Source of the DNA: Tsuneonella amylolytica
GTDB lineage: Bacteria > Pseudomonadota > Alphaproteobacteria > Sphingomonadales > Sphingomonadaceae
Direction: 5' to 3'
Assembly: GCF_003626915.1 (NCBI RefSeq)
Contig: NZ_CP032570.1
Coordinates: forward strand, 2,231,001 to 2,295,000
Length of the DNA: 64,000 nt
Part shown: positions 56,489-64,000 of the stretch, one piece after another
Layout: every line of letters starts with the position of its first letter
Numbering within the stretch: the stretch's first letter is position 1
Notes under the pieces: generated by a model
The model's input: the letters and a program-made list of their open reading frames with translations, nothing else
Told to the model about the DNA's origin: nothing
The model's database searches: none
Translations under genes and position numbers: made by a program

Positions 56489-57085
56489 ATGACCTTGAAA
56501 TGCCGCAACAACGAGATGCCGGGGCTTCGCGCCCCGGCATTTCTTTTCGCCCGGGCCGCGTTTCTTTCCGCGACCGCCGCACTCTCGCTGGCCGTTGCCG
56601 CGCCCGCACAGGCCCAGCAGGCGCCCGGTTCGGTCCAGGCACCGGTGGCATCGTTCCCCGTGCCCGATCAGCTCGAGATGTCGAAGCTGATCTGGTCGAC
56701 GATGCTGCTGGTCGATCATGCCAACAAGTCGGGCAATTATTCGGTCCTGCGCGACATGTCGTCGCAGGGTTTCCAGATCAACAACGACGCTGCGCGCCTC
56801 GCCCAGATCTTCGCAAGCCTGCGGCAGAGCCGTGTCGACCTGTCCAACACGCTCGTCCTCGCGCCGCTCTACACCGAACAGCCCAAGCAGCTTCGTGCCG
56901 ACGTGTTCGAAGTGAAGGGCGTGTTCCAGCTTCGGCCCACTGCAATCCAGTTCGACCTGTTCTTCCAGTGGGAGCAGGGAAGGTGGAAACCGTTTGGCAT
57001 GGACATCCAGCCGTTCACCATGGCCCAGGGGACACCGTCACCCCAGCCGCCGCAGCAGGCTGCGCCGCCACCCCGCAAGCGCTGA
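56489..57085 (+). CDS. Hypothetical secreted protein downstream of autotransporter 2
   Basis: A 198-residue protein with a Sec signal peptide (RAAFLSATAALSLAVAAPAQAQ) and a mature domain of about 130 residues. That domain begins VPDQLEMSKLIWSTMLLVDH, has a central helix (DAARLAQIFASLRQ), strands LRADVFEVKGVFQLRP and QFDLFFQWEQGRWKPFGMDI, and a Pro/Gln tail. No known family comes to mind. Its start is 17 bases after the autotransporter stop. Two ATGs are possible (56489, 56516), and the second lies in the left arm of a terminator hairpin. Its position suggests a periplasmic partner or shared regulation with the autotransporter; that is inference. Confidence 0.75.
   Translation: MTLKCRNNEMPGLRAPAFLFARAAFLSATAALSLAVAAPAQAQQAPGSVQAPVASFPVPDQLEMSKLIWSTMLLVDHANKSGNYSVLRDMSSQGFQINNDAARLAQIFASLRQSRVDLSNTLVLAPLYTEQPKQLRADVFEVKGVFQLRPTAIQFDLFFQWEQGRWKPFGMDIQPFTMAQGTPSPQPPQQAAPPPRKR
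56516..56547 (+). terminator. Rho-independent terminator overlapping the next gene's start
   Basis: A perfect 10-bp stem, ATGCCGGGGC (56516-56525) with GCCCCGGCAT (56531-56540), loop TTCGC, followed by TTCTTTT. It has the form of a strong intrinsic terminator for the autotransporter transcript, 44 bases after its stop. It lies entirely inside the 5' coding region of the following secreted-protein gene. Confidence 0.88.
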
Positions 57086-57106
57086 GCGTTCGCCGCTAAG
57101 CCTCCG

Positions 57107-58492
57107 TCAGGCGTGCCCCGCCGGGGCCGGCGGCGGCCCGAGTGCTTCGCCCAACCGCCGGATCGCGGCGACCTCGTCCATCAACGGCTGCCAGTCGTCG
57201 CCTTGCGCTATGGCCGCCCACAGTTCTTCGACCCGCTCGAGCACGAGCGAGGGCGGGGCGGGTTCACTCCACAGCGGATGATCCGCGCGCGCCGGTTCGT
57301 ATCCATCCAGCGCCTGCGCCAGCGCGCCGCGCGCGCTGCGTCCGAACCGGTGGCGATGGAAGAACGCATCGGGCGACACGCCGCTTTCCCGCATCGCCTC
57401 CTCGCAAGCCGCAACCAGCGCGGCATCGCGCTCGTCGCCGAGCGGCGCGACCCCCAGCCGCCACAGCCACCGCCGCCGCACGTGCGCCATGTAGAGCGGA
57501 CCGAACCGCTCGAGAGCATCGAGCAATGGCTGCGCCTCGCTCAAGGTCCGCAGCGCGATCGCGAGCTGGCCGCAGTTCCAGTACAATGCCTCGGGCTGGC
57601 GGCCGAAGGCGTAGAGGCCGGCATGGTCGAAATACGCCGCGGTGAATCCCGCATCCCAATGCGGCAGCCAGCGCCACGGACCGTAGTCGAAGCTTTCGCC
57701 GCTGACGTTCATGTTGTCGGTGTTGAGCACCCCGTGGACGAACCCCGCGACCATCCAGCTCGCCGCCAAGTCGGCCATGCGCTCGACGACCTGGTTCATC
57801 AGCACCGTCGCCGGCTCGCCTCCGCCGTCCGGAACGGGGCCGGGGAATTGTGTGAGACAGTACTCGACGAGCGCGGCCATGTGATCGCGCTCTTCGAGGA
57901 CGGCGAGGCGCTGGAAGCTGCCGATGCGTATATGGCCATGGCTCATGCGAACGAGCACGGCCGACCGCGTCGGGCTCGGCTCGTCGCCGCGCCTGAGTTC
58001 CTCGCCGGTTTCGACGATCGAGAACGTGCGGCTGGTATCGACGCCCAAGGCCTGCAGCATCTCGGTCGCGAGCAGTTCGCGCACCGCGCCCTTCAGCGTC
58101 AGGCGGCCGTCGGCGGTGCGGCTCCACGGCGTGGTGCCGGACCCTTTCGTCCCCAGCTCCAGCAGGCGCCCGCCGCCGCCCTTCATCTGCGCGAACGTGA
58201 AGCCGCGTCCGTCGCCGAGCTCGGGGTTGTACACGCGAAACTGGTGCCCGTGATACCGCAGCGCCAGCGGGCCGGGGAGGGTGGCCGGAAGCGGATCGAA
58301 CCGCGCGAAGTGGCGGATCCACTCGGCATCCGACAGGGCCGACAGGCCCACGCCCGCGGCCGCGCGGTCGTTGCGCCAGCGCAGGATCGTCTGCGGGAAG
58401 TCGGCCGGCTCGACCGGATCGCCCAGCCAGTCGGCCAGCGCGGCGAGGGGTTTTTCGGGCCGGTACTCTGCCGGTTGCGCATCGCCTGTCAT
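57107..58492 (-). CDS. selO: Protein adenylyltransferase SelO
   Basis: SelO/YdiU (UPF0061) pseudokinase of 461 residues that AMPylates protein substrates and is linked to oxidative stress. FAQMKGGGGRLLELGTKGSG and TPWSRTADGRLTLKGAVREL hold the nucleotide and Lys residues, and NTDNMNVSGESFDYGPW the active-site Asn/Asp. It ends PAPAGHA, without the C-terminal selenocysteine/Cys seen in some members. The ATG at 58492 is chosen; a longer frame upstream is antisense to the hydrolase gene. It is divergent from the hydrolase gene by about 70 bases. Confidence 0.95.
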   Translation of the reverse strand: MTGDAQPAEYRPEKPLAALADWLGDPVEPADFPQTILRWRNDRAAAGVGLSALSDAEWIRHFARFDPLPATLPGPLALRYHGHQFRVYNPELGDGRGFTFAQMKGGGGRLLELGTKGSGTTPWSRTADGRLTLKGAVRELLATEMLQALGVDTSRTFSIVETGEELRRGDEPSPTRSAVLVRMSHGHIRIGSFQRLAVLEERDHMAALVEYCLTQFPGPVPDGGGEPATVLMNQVVERMADLAASWMVAGFVHGVLNTDNMNVSGESFDYGPWRWLPHWDAGFTAAYFDHAGLYAFGRQPEALYWNCGQLAIALRTLSEAQPLLDALERFGPLYMAHVRRRWLWRLGVAPLGDERDAALVAACEEAMRESGVSPDAFFHRHRFGRSARGALAQALDGYEPARADHPLWSEPAPPSLVLERVEELWAAIAQGDDWQPLMDEVAAIRRLGEALGPPPAPAGHA

Positions 58493-58564
58493 CGGGCGAT
58501 AGTGGCCACGCGCCGGCGGCGGCGCAAGCACCGCGACCGCCAGCAAGAGGGACCCGCGCCGACG

Positions 58565-59479
58565 ATGGACATCGCCACCACCGCCCAGCGCAGCAGCCCT
58601 GCGCCCGACAAGCCGTGGACCGATCGCACCTGGCCCTCCGCCGACGGGCTGAGCCTGCATTTCCGCGACTACCCCTCCGCCCCGAACCACGACGTGGCTG
58701 CCCGCCCGCCGATCGTCGCGCTTCACGGCCTCACCCGCAACGCTCGCGACGCCGCGCCATTGGCCGAGCGCCTGGCGGGGGAATGGCGGGTGATCGTCCC
58801 GGAAATGCGCGGACGCGGGCAGTCGGACTACGCGAACGACACCGCCACCTACAATCCGGCGCAATATGTCGCCGATCTGGTCGCTCTGCTGGATCAGGAG
58901 GGGATCGAACGGTTCGTTTCGATCGGCACTTCGCTCGGCGGACTGATGACGATGCTGCTCGCGACGTCGGCGCCCGAGCGGATCGCCGCCGCCGTGCTCG
59001 TCGATATCGGACCGGAGCTGGAGACGGCCGGGCTCGACGCGATCCGCGAATACGTCGGCCACGGCGGCAGCTTCCCGACCTGGATGCACGCCGCCCGCGC
59101 GCTGGCTGAGCAGCACCAGGCTTCGCACCCCGATTTCGGGATCGAGGACTGGCTGGCGATGGCCAAGCGCACGATGGCCCTGGGGGCCAACGGGCGCATT
59201 GCCTACGACTACGACATGGGCATCGCCGAGCCGTTTGCCGCCGCCCCCGCCGGCCCGCCCGCCGACTTGTGGCCAGCCTTCGAGGCGCTGGCCGGGCGGC
59301 CGCTGATGCTGCTGCGCGGAGCGGCTTCGGCCCTCCTGTCGCCAGCCACTGCGCGCGAGATGAAGCGGCGGGTGCCTGCGCTCGAGGTCGTCGAGGTCCC
59401 GCGAACCGGCCATGCGCCGACCCTGAGCGAACCGGAATCGCGCGCCGCGATCGACCGTCTGCTGAGCCGGGTCGCATGA
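58565..59479 (+). CDS. Alpha/beta hydrolase
   Basis: A 304-residue alpha/beta-hydrolase. The oxyanion segment is IVALHGLTRNARDAAPLAER, the nucleophile elbow GTSLGGLMTML (Ser in GxSxG) and the C-terminal His is in RTGHAPTLSEPE. EMRGRGQSDYANDTATYNP is the typical post-strand-4 loop. Substrate unknown. Its TGA overlaps the glycosyltransferase ATG (ATGA), so the two are coupled. Confidence 0.9.
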   Translation: MDIATTAQRSSPAPDKPWTDRTWPSADGLSLHFRDYPSAPNHDVAARPPIVALHGLTRNARDAAPLAERLAGEWRVIVPEMRGRGQSDYANDTATYNPAQYVADLVALLDQEGIERFVSIGTSLGGLMTMLLATSAPERIAAAVLVDIGPELETAGLDAIREYVGHGGSFPTWMHAARALAEQHQASHPDFGIEDWLAMAKRTMALGANGRIAYDYDMGIAEPFAAAPAGPPADLWPAFEALAGRPLMLLRGAASALLSPATAREMKRRVPALEVVEVPRTGHAPTLSEPESRAAIDRLLSRVA

Positions 59480-60627
59480 GCGCCGCATCGCGCGCCGAGA
59501 CGCGCTTCCTGCACCTTCATTCCACCTTCGGCAGCGGTGGCAAGGAACGCCGCGCGGTCCGCCTGATGAACGCCTTCGGACCCAAGATCGCGCACTCTAT
59601 CGTTTCGGGCGTTCCGGGCGAGCGGGGTGCCGCGCGTGAGCTGTCGCGCGCCGTTGCGGTCGACTGGCCGGACGATTTTCCCCCGCTCACCGGCGCACCC
59701 AAGCCCGGCCGGTTGAAGCGGATCGCAGAGGCGATGCGCGGCTACGATCTGGTGCTCACCTACAACTGGGGTGCGATGGACGCGGTGATGGCGCACACGC
59801 TGTTCGGCGAGGCGTTCGGCCTGCCTCCGCTGGTGCATCACGAGGACGGGTTCAACGCCGACGAGCAGGTTCGGCTCAAGCCGTCGCGCAACTGGTACCG
59901 CCGGATCGCGCTCGGCCGGGCGAGCCGGCTGGTCGTGCCCTCCGAAACGCTGGAAGGCATCGCGCTCACCACGTGGTCGCAGCCGATCGGCCGCGTCGTG
60001 CGGATCCCCAACGGCATCGACACCCCCGCCTTCGCCAGGCCGCCCAAGGCGGACGCCATCCCCGGTCTCGTCAAGCACCCGGGCGAGTTCTGGGTGGGGA
60101 CGCTCGCGCGGTTGAGCCCGGTGAAGGACCTGCCCGCACTCGTGCGCGCGTGCGCGGGCCTCCATCCGTCGTGGCACCTCGTGATCGTCGGCGAAGGGCC
60201 GGAACGCGACGCGATCCGCGCCGAAGCGGTGCGGGCGGGCATCGAGGACCGCGTCCACCTGCCCGGCTTCGCGCCGGACCCTGCGCACTATGCCGGGCTG
60301 TTCGACATCTTCGCGCTGGCTTCCAGATCCGAGCAGTTCCCGATCTCGCTGGTAGAGGCGATGGCCGCGGGGCTGCCCGCCGCAGCGACCGGCGTGGGCG
60401 ACATCGCCGCCATCGTGGCGGAGGAGAACGCCCCCTTCGTCGTGCCGGCGGGCGACGAGGTCGCTTTGGGCGAGGCACTCGCCCGGCTCGCTTACGACCC
60501 GGCCCTGCGCTCTGCCGTCGGACATGCCAACCGGACGAAAGCGCGCGCCGAATTCGACGAGAAGACGATGATCGCTGCCTACCGGCGTCTCTATTCCGCG
60601 GTGATGGGCGGGGCGCACCCGATCTGA
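59476..60627 (+). CDS. GT4-family glycosyltransferase
   Basis: A 383-residue GT-B glycosyltransferase. The N-terminal domain starts FLHLHSTFGSGGKERRAVRL; the C-terminal domain contains GTLARLSPVKDLPALVRAC and the donor-binding E-x7-E motif in SEQFPISLVEAMAAGLP. Nucleotide-sugar donor and acceptor cannot be predicted. It is not in a polysaccharide cluster, being paired only with the alpha/beta hydrolase. Confidence 0.9.
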   Translation: MSAASRAETRFLHLHSTFGSGGKERRAVRLMNAFGPKIAHSIVSGVPGERGAARELSRAVAVDWPDDFPPLTGAPKPGRLKRIAEAMRGYDLVLTYNWGAMDAVMAHTLFGEAFGLPPLVHHEDGFNADEQVRLKPSRNWYRRIALGRASRLVVPSETLEGIALTTWSQPIGRVVRIPNGIDTPAFARPPKADAIPGLVKHPGEFWVGTLARLSPVKDLPALVRACAGLHPSWHLVIVGEGPERDAIRAEAVRAGIEDRVHLPGFAPDPAHYAGLFDIFALASRSEQFPISLVEAMAAGLPAAATGVGDIAAIVAEENAPFVVPAGDEVALGEALARLAYDPALRSAVGHANRTKARAEFDEKTMIAAYRRLYSAVMGGAHPI

Positions 60628-60758
60628 GGGCCGTGCGCGCTTCACGGCGCGTTCACGGCGCGGCGGACATCTGCCGGTTTCCAAGTTGAATTGGCGGGCC
60701 CATCGGCTAAAGACGCGCCCGAGCCGACGTCCATAACGAACGGAAACGACCGAGACCC

Positions 60759-61541
60759 GTGGCCCTACCCCCAAGCACCGTTGCCAACCCCGACGACAAG
60801 CGCGCCCGCGCCAACGCCGCGCAGGAAGACGTCCTGCTACGCGAGGTGGACGATGCCGTCAGGCAGGACCAGTACGCCGAAGCCGCGCAGAAGTACGGCA
60901 AGCCGCTGACGGCTGCGGTTCTCCTCGGTCTCGCCGCGTTCGGTGGATACCTCTACTGGGAGAACCACCAGAAGGGTGTGCGCGAGGCCGATAGCGAGGC
61001 GTTGGTGAGTGCAATGGACCAGGTCGAGCGGGGCAATCTCGCGAGCGGCGACACGGCGCTGGCACCGGTGATCTCCGATGGCAACCCGGGCGCGAAGGCG
61101 GCGGCCGAGTTGCTGAAGGCGGGCATCGCGCTCGAACAGAATAAGCCGGCCGAAGCCGCGACGATCTTCGAGCGCGTGGCCGCCGACGATGCCGCCCCGC
61201 AGGCGTATCGCGACCTCGCGACGATCAGGGCGGTGACCGCCCGCTACGACACGATGAAGCCGGCCGACGTGATCGCCCGGCTGAAGCCGCTGGCGACGCC
61301 GGGCAACCCGTGGTTCGGCCCCGCCGGCGAGATCGTCGGCATGGCCTATCTCGACCAGGGCAACCAGGCGGAGGCGGGCGCCCTGTTCGCCGCGATCGCC
61401 AAGGATGCGAATACATCCGACACGCTGAAGTCGCGCATGCGCCAGATGGCCGGCCTCCTCGGCGTCGACGCGATCGACGACGTGGACACCGTGATCCGCC
61501 AGACCGGCACCGCGACCCCACCTTCGACCGAGAGCCAATGA
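60759..61541 (+). CDS. YfgM-like TPR protein, membrane-anchored
   Basis: A 260-residue bitopic protein. The cytoplasmic N-terminus (residues 1-48, DVLLREVDDAVRQDQYAEAA) is followed by one transmembrane helix (about 50-66, LTAAVLLGLAAFGGYLYWEN) and periplasmic TPR-like helices. The E. coli homolog YfgM connects the Sec translocon with periplasmic chaperones. It starts with GTG at 60759. Its stop overlaps the bamB-like gene (ATGA), the same yfgM-bamB order as in many proteobacteria, supporting the call. Confidence 0.88.
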   Translation: MALPPSTVANPDDKRARANAAQEDVLLREVDDAVRQDQYAEAAQKYGKPLTAAVLLGLAAFGGYLYWENHQKGVREADSEALVSAMDQVERGNLASGDTALAPVISDGNPGAKAAAELLKAGIALEQNKPAEAATIFERVAADDAAPQAYRDLATIRAVTARYDTMKPADVIARLKPLATPGNPWFGPAGEIVGMAYLDQGNQAEAGALFAAIAKDANTSDTLKSRMRQMAGLLGVDAIDDVDTVIRQTGTATPPSTESQ

Positions 61542-62899
61542 TGACCACCACCGATTTTCGCAAGACGGCCCGCACGCTGGCGCGCGGGACCGCGATCGCC
61601 GCACTCGCGCTCGGACTTTCCGCCTGCCAGGGCGGGCTGTTCGGCAAGGGCAAGACCGACGTGACGCCCACGGTCGGCAACCGCGTGCCGATCCTGTCCA
61701 AGATCGAAGGCGCGAAGGTCGACCCCGCGCTCGCCGGAATCACCGTGGTATTGCCGCCGCAGCAGGTGAATGCGGAATGGGCGCAGGGCGGCGGCAACGC
61801 CGGCAAGAGCTACGGCCACCTCGCGCTGCCCGACAACCTGTCGCAGGCCTGGACCGCGAAGATCGCCGGCTCGAGCCAGCGCCGGCGTCTCGCCGCCTCG
61901 CCTGTCGTGGGCGACGGCAAGCTTTTCGTGGAGGACAGCGACGGCGTGATCCACGCCTTCGACGCGCAGAGCGGCGGCCGGCTGTGGAGCCAGGCGGCCG
62001 AAGTCGGCGGCGATCTGCGCCCGGCGAACTTCGGCGGCGGCGTCAGCTACGACAGCGGCCGCGTCTATGCGACCAACGGCGTGGGCGAAGTGCTCGCGCT
62101 CGACGCCGCGAACGGCAGCCAGATCTGGAAGGTGAAGCCGGCCGGTCCGCTGCGCGGTGCGCCGACGGTCGCCTTCGGATCGGTCTACGTGATGACGCAG
62201 GACAACCAGGTCATCGCGCTCAACGCCGCGGACGGCAAGCAGCAGTGGGCCGAAGGCGGCTCGACCGCGCAGACCGGCATCTTCGGCGTCGCTTCGCCCG
62301 CCGCTGCGCAGGGCACCGTGATCGCCGGCTTCTCGACCGGCGAACTCATCGCCTACCGCTACGAGAACGGCCGTTCGCTGTGGGCCGACGCGCTGGCGCG
62401 GACCTCGATCTCGACGCAGGTGGGTGCGCTGTCGGACATCGACGCCGATCCCATCATCGACGCGGGACGCGTCTATGCGCTGGGGCAGGGCGGGCGCATG
62501 GCCGCATACGAGCTCGTCACCGGACAGCGCATCTGGGAATTGAACCTCGCCGGCATCTCGACCCCCGCCATCGCGGGCGAATGGATCTTCACCCTGACCG
62601 ACCAGGCCCAGTTGCTCGCGATCGCGCGCGGCAACGGCAAGGTGCGGTGGCTGATCGACCTCGGCCAGTACCGCAACATGGAAAAGAAGAAGGACGCGAT
62701 CTACTGGACCGGTCCGGTGCTTGCGGGCAACCAGCTGTGGCTCGCCAATTCGGAAGGGCAGATCTACCGTTCCAGCGTGACCGACGGCACCAAGAGCCTG
62801 TTCCAGACGGTGAAGGCGCCGATCAGCCTCGCGCCCATCGTCGCCAACAACACGCTCTACGTGCTCGACGACGACGGGACGATCCACGCCTATCGCTGA
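61538..62899 (+). CDS. bamB: Outer-membrane assembly lipoprotein BamB
   Basis: A 453-residue lipoprotein (lipobox LSAC, C30) with a beta-propeller of PQQ-like repeats, for example GVIHAFDAQSGGRLWSQAAE, GEVLALDAANGSQIWKVKP and NQVIALNAADGKQQWAEGG. BamB scaffolds the BAM complex that inserts outer-membrane barrels, including the autotransporter anchors and OmpV-like protein encoded here. The double ATG at 61538/61541 follows the YfgM-like stop with overlap. The usual next gene, der, is absent. Confidence 0.92.
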   Translation: MMTTTDFRKTARTLARGTAIAALALGLSACQGGLFGKGKTDVTPTVGNRVPILSKIEGAKVDPALAGITVVLPPQQVNAEWAQGGGNAGKSYGHLALPDNLSQAWTAKIAGSSQRRRLAASPVVGDGKLFVEDSDGVIHAFDAQSGGRLWSQAAEVGGDLRPANFGGGVSYDSGRVYATNGVGEVLALDAANGSQIWKVKPAGPLRGAPTVAFGSVYVMTQDNQVIALNAADGKQQWAEGGSTAQTGIFGVASPAAAQGTVIAGFSTGELIAYRYENGRSLWADALARTSISTQVGALSDIDADPIIDAGRVYALGQGGRMAAYELVTGQRIWELNLAGISTPAIAGEWIFTLTDQAQLLAIARGNGKVRWLIDLGQYRNMEKKKDAIYWTGPVLAGNQLWLANSEGQIYRSSVTDGTKSLFQTVKAPISLAPIVANNTLYVLDDDGTIHAYR

Positions 62900-62955
62900 G
62901 GCGGGTGCGGGCGACTTTACCCGCCCGTTAACCGGTTTACGCTAGCCCGGCGCGG

Positions 62956-64000
62956 GTGAGCGAACCGCGCCCCGATGCAGTCAATGCCGCCCGCCCGCCG
63001 AGCGACGTCTCGCCGTGGGTGGGGCTGGCGGGCCTGGCGGGGCTTTTCGCCTGGATTCTCGCCTGCCGCCACTGGCCCGCGATCGCCGATGCGCTGGCGC
63101 TGCCGGGGCCCCGCGTGCGGCTCGACGGGCCCTTCGCCGCGCTGGCCGCGATGGTGTTCTCCACCCTGCCGATGGTCGCCGTGACCTTGCTCTTGGACAA
63201 GGCGCACCTGCGCCCGTCCACCGGCATCGACTGGCTTCGGCGACGGCCCGCGGCCGAGACCGCGCCCGTCTCCATGGTCAAGATCGCCGGGCTGTGGACC
63301 ACGTGGGTCGGAATCGCCGGGCTCTATGCGCTCGGCCGGTGGTACTGGGACGGGCAGTACCTGTTCGCGATGAAGGTGCTGGGCGCGTTCGCCATCCCGC
63401 TGTTCGTGCTCGCGGTGCCTTACGTCCTCTGGCTCGACCGTCGGCTGGTCGAGCCACGCGACGGGGCGTGGCACTTCGGCCAGATGGTCCTGCTGCGCGA
63501 CGGCTACGACTGGGAAGCGGTGAAGAAGCACTGGCGCGGCTGGATCATCAAGGGGTTCTTCGGCGCATTCATGATCTCGATCCTGCCGCCGGGCTTTGCC
63601 GCGGTGGTGAACGCCGATTACGCCGCGATGCTGCACGATCCGGCGGCGCTGGGCATGGCGCTCATCACGCTGCTGTTCCTCGTCGACGTGCAGATCGGCA
63701 CGGTCGGCTACATCGTCACCTTCCGCCCGCTCGACACGCACATCCGCAGCGGCAACCCATTGCTGGCGGGATGGGTCGCGGCGCTCCTCTGCTATCCGCC
63801 GTTCGTCTACGGCTTCATGGGCAGCGGGATACTCGGCTACGAGACCGGCACCCCGGGGCAGGGCGATGCCAACTGGGCATTCTGGATGGCGGGCCATCCC
63901 GCATTGATGTGGGTGTGGGCCGCCGCGCTGGTGGCGCTGACCGCGATCTACGCGTGGGCGACGTTCGCCTTCGGCTTGCGGTTTTCCAACCTCACCTATC
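62956..64000 (+). CDS. Multi-pass membrane protein, probably isoprenylcysteine-methyltransferase-like (cut by window end)
   Basis: The frame opens at GTG 62956 and runs open to the last base (348 codons seen). At least seven hydrophobic segments are visible, including WVGLAGLAGLFAWILA, LAAMVFSTLPMVAVTLLL, MKVLGAFAIPLFVLAVPYVL, ALGMALITLLFLVDV and MWVWAAALVALTAIYAW. The last residues, FAFGLRFSNLTY, match the lead-in that in alphaproteobacterial proteins precedes an ICMT/DUF1295-type methyltransferase domain. That domain would lie beyond the window, so the family call is inference. Confidence 0.65.
   Translation, partial: MSEPRPDAVNAARPPSDVSPWVGLAGLAGLFAWILACRHWPAIADALALPGPRVRLDGPFAALAAMVFSTLPMVAVTLLLDKAHLRPSTGIDWLRRRPAAETAPVSMVKIAGLWTTWVGIAGLYALGRWYWDGQYLFAMKVLGAFAIPLFVLAVPYVLWLDRRLVEPRDGAWHFGQMVLLRDGYDWEAVKKHWRGWIIKGFFGAFMISILPPGFAAVVNADYAAMLHDPAALGMALITLLFLVDVQIGTVGYIVTFRPLDTHIRSGNPLLAGWVAALLCYPPFVYGFMGSGILGYETGTPGQGDANWAFWMAGHPALMWVWAAALVALTAIYAWATFAFGLRFSNLTY

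Noticed and set aside
57107-59488. A 793-codon minus-strand extension of selO
   Set aside because: The part beyond 58492 is antisense to a complete alpha/beta hydrolase gene and lacks homology; SelO begins at the ATG at 58492.
62900-62925. Hairpin GGCGGGT / ACCCGCC after bamB as a terminator
   Set aside because: Seven-bp stem with a 12-base loop and no T-tract; too weak to call.

Overview
The window is a high-GC alphaproteobacterial chromosome segment. It most likely comes from Sphingomonadales, probably an Erythrobacteraceae-type marine or aquatic heterotroph. Three things suggest this: the gene run argS - SPOR protein - nagZ - scpA - scpB - tatABC, a yellow-carotenoid operon (crtY-crtI-crtB), and many GTG starts with 4-nt stop/start overlaps. 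This assignment is inference from gene content; there is no rRNA in the window. Nothing looks like a phage, plasmid, CRISPR locus or insertion sequence. Most of the segment is ordinary core metabolism, tightly packed, with several convergent gene pairs overlapping at their 3' ends.

Layout. 1-1370: thrB (cut by the window edge) and ispH on the minus strand. 1446-8554: plus-strand run of a lipoprotein, argS, a SPOR-domain protein, nagZ, scpA, scpB, tatA, tatB and tatC (peptidoglycan recycling, chromosome condensation, Tat export). 8535-15610: minus-strand valine (isobutyryl-CoA) catabolism set: mmsA, acyl-CoA dehydrogenase, a VOC protein, 3-hydroxyisobutyryl-CoA hydrolase, enoyl-CoA hydratase, a small membrane protein and mmsB. 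15724-15797: tRNA-Gly(CCC). 15928-21952: mixed genes (alpha/beta hydrolase, SDR, degenerate GDT1-like membrane protein, pgl, Nudix, dinB, Bcr/CflA transporter). 21949-25394: two-subunit biotin-dependent acyl-CoA carboxylase, followed by a palindromic repeat. 25514-29842: crtY-crtI-LOG-crtB operon, every junction a 4-nt overlap.

29969-35955: MipA/OmpV outer-membrane protein, a secreted amidohydrolase and two tandem DUF885 lipoprotein peptidases, which together look like an envelope peptide-processing island. 35984-39129: a stand-alone receiver domain, a Baeyer-Villiger monooxygenase and a DUF6445 protein. 39216-42275: first trimeric autotransporter (YadA type). 42619-44614: TPP riboswitch and thiC. 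44772-53400: small lipoproteins and secreted proteins (two of them glycine-zipper paralogs), a PEBP protein, ygfZ, pyrC, rarD and astD. 53715-57085: second trimeric autotransporter with seven 56-residue head repeats, then a secreted protein whose translation start lies inside a terminator hairpin. 57107-64000: selO, an alpha/beta hydrolase with a GT4 glycosyltransferase, a YfgM-like protein with BamB, and a membrane protein cut by the window end.

The most distinctive material is the pair of trimeric autotransporters. The second has two interspersed repeat haplotypes, both have a conserved cysteine pair at the mature N-terminus, and both have passenger domains of lower GC than the rest of the window. 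I see no clear previously undescribed multi-gene system. The closest candidates are the autotransporter plus secreted-partner module at 53.7-57.1 kb and the unassigned proteins translationally coupled into the valine and carotenoid operons.
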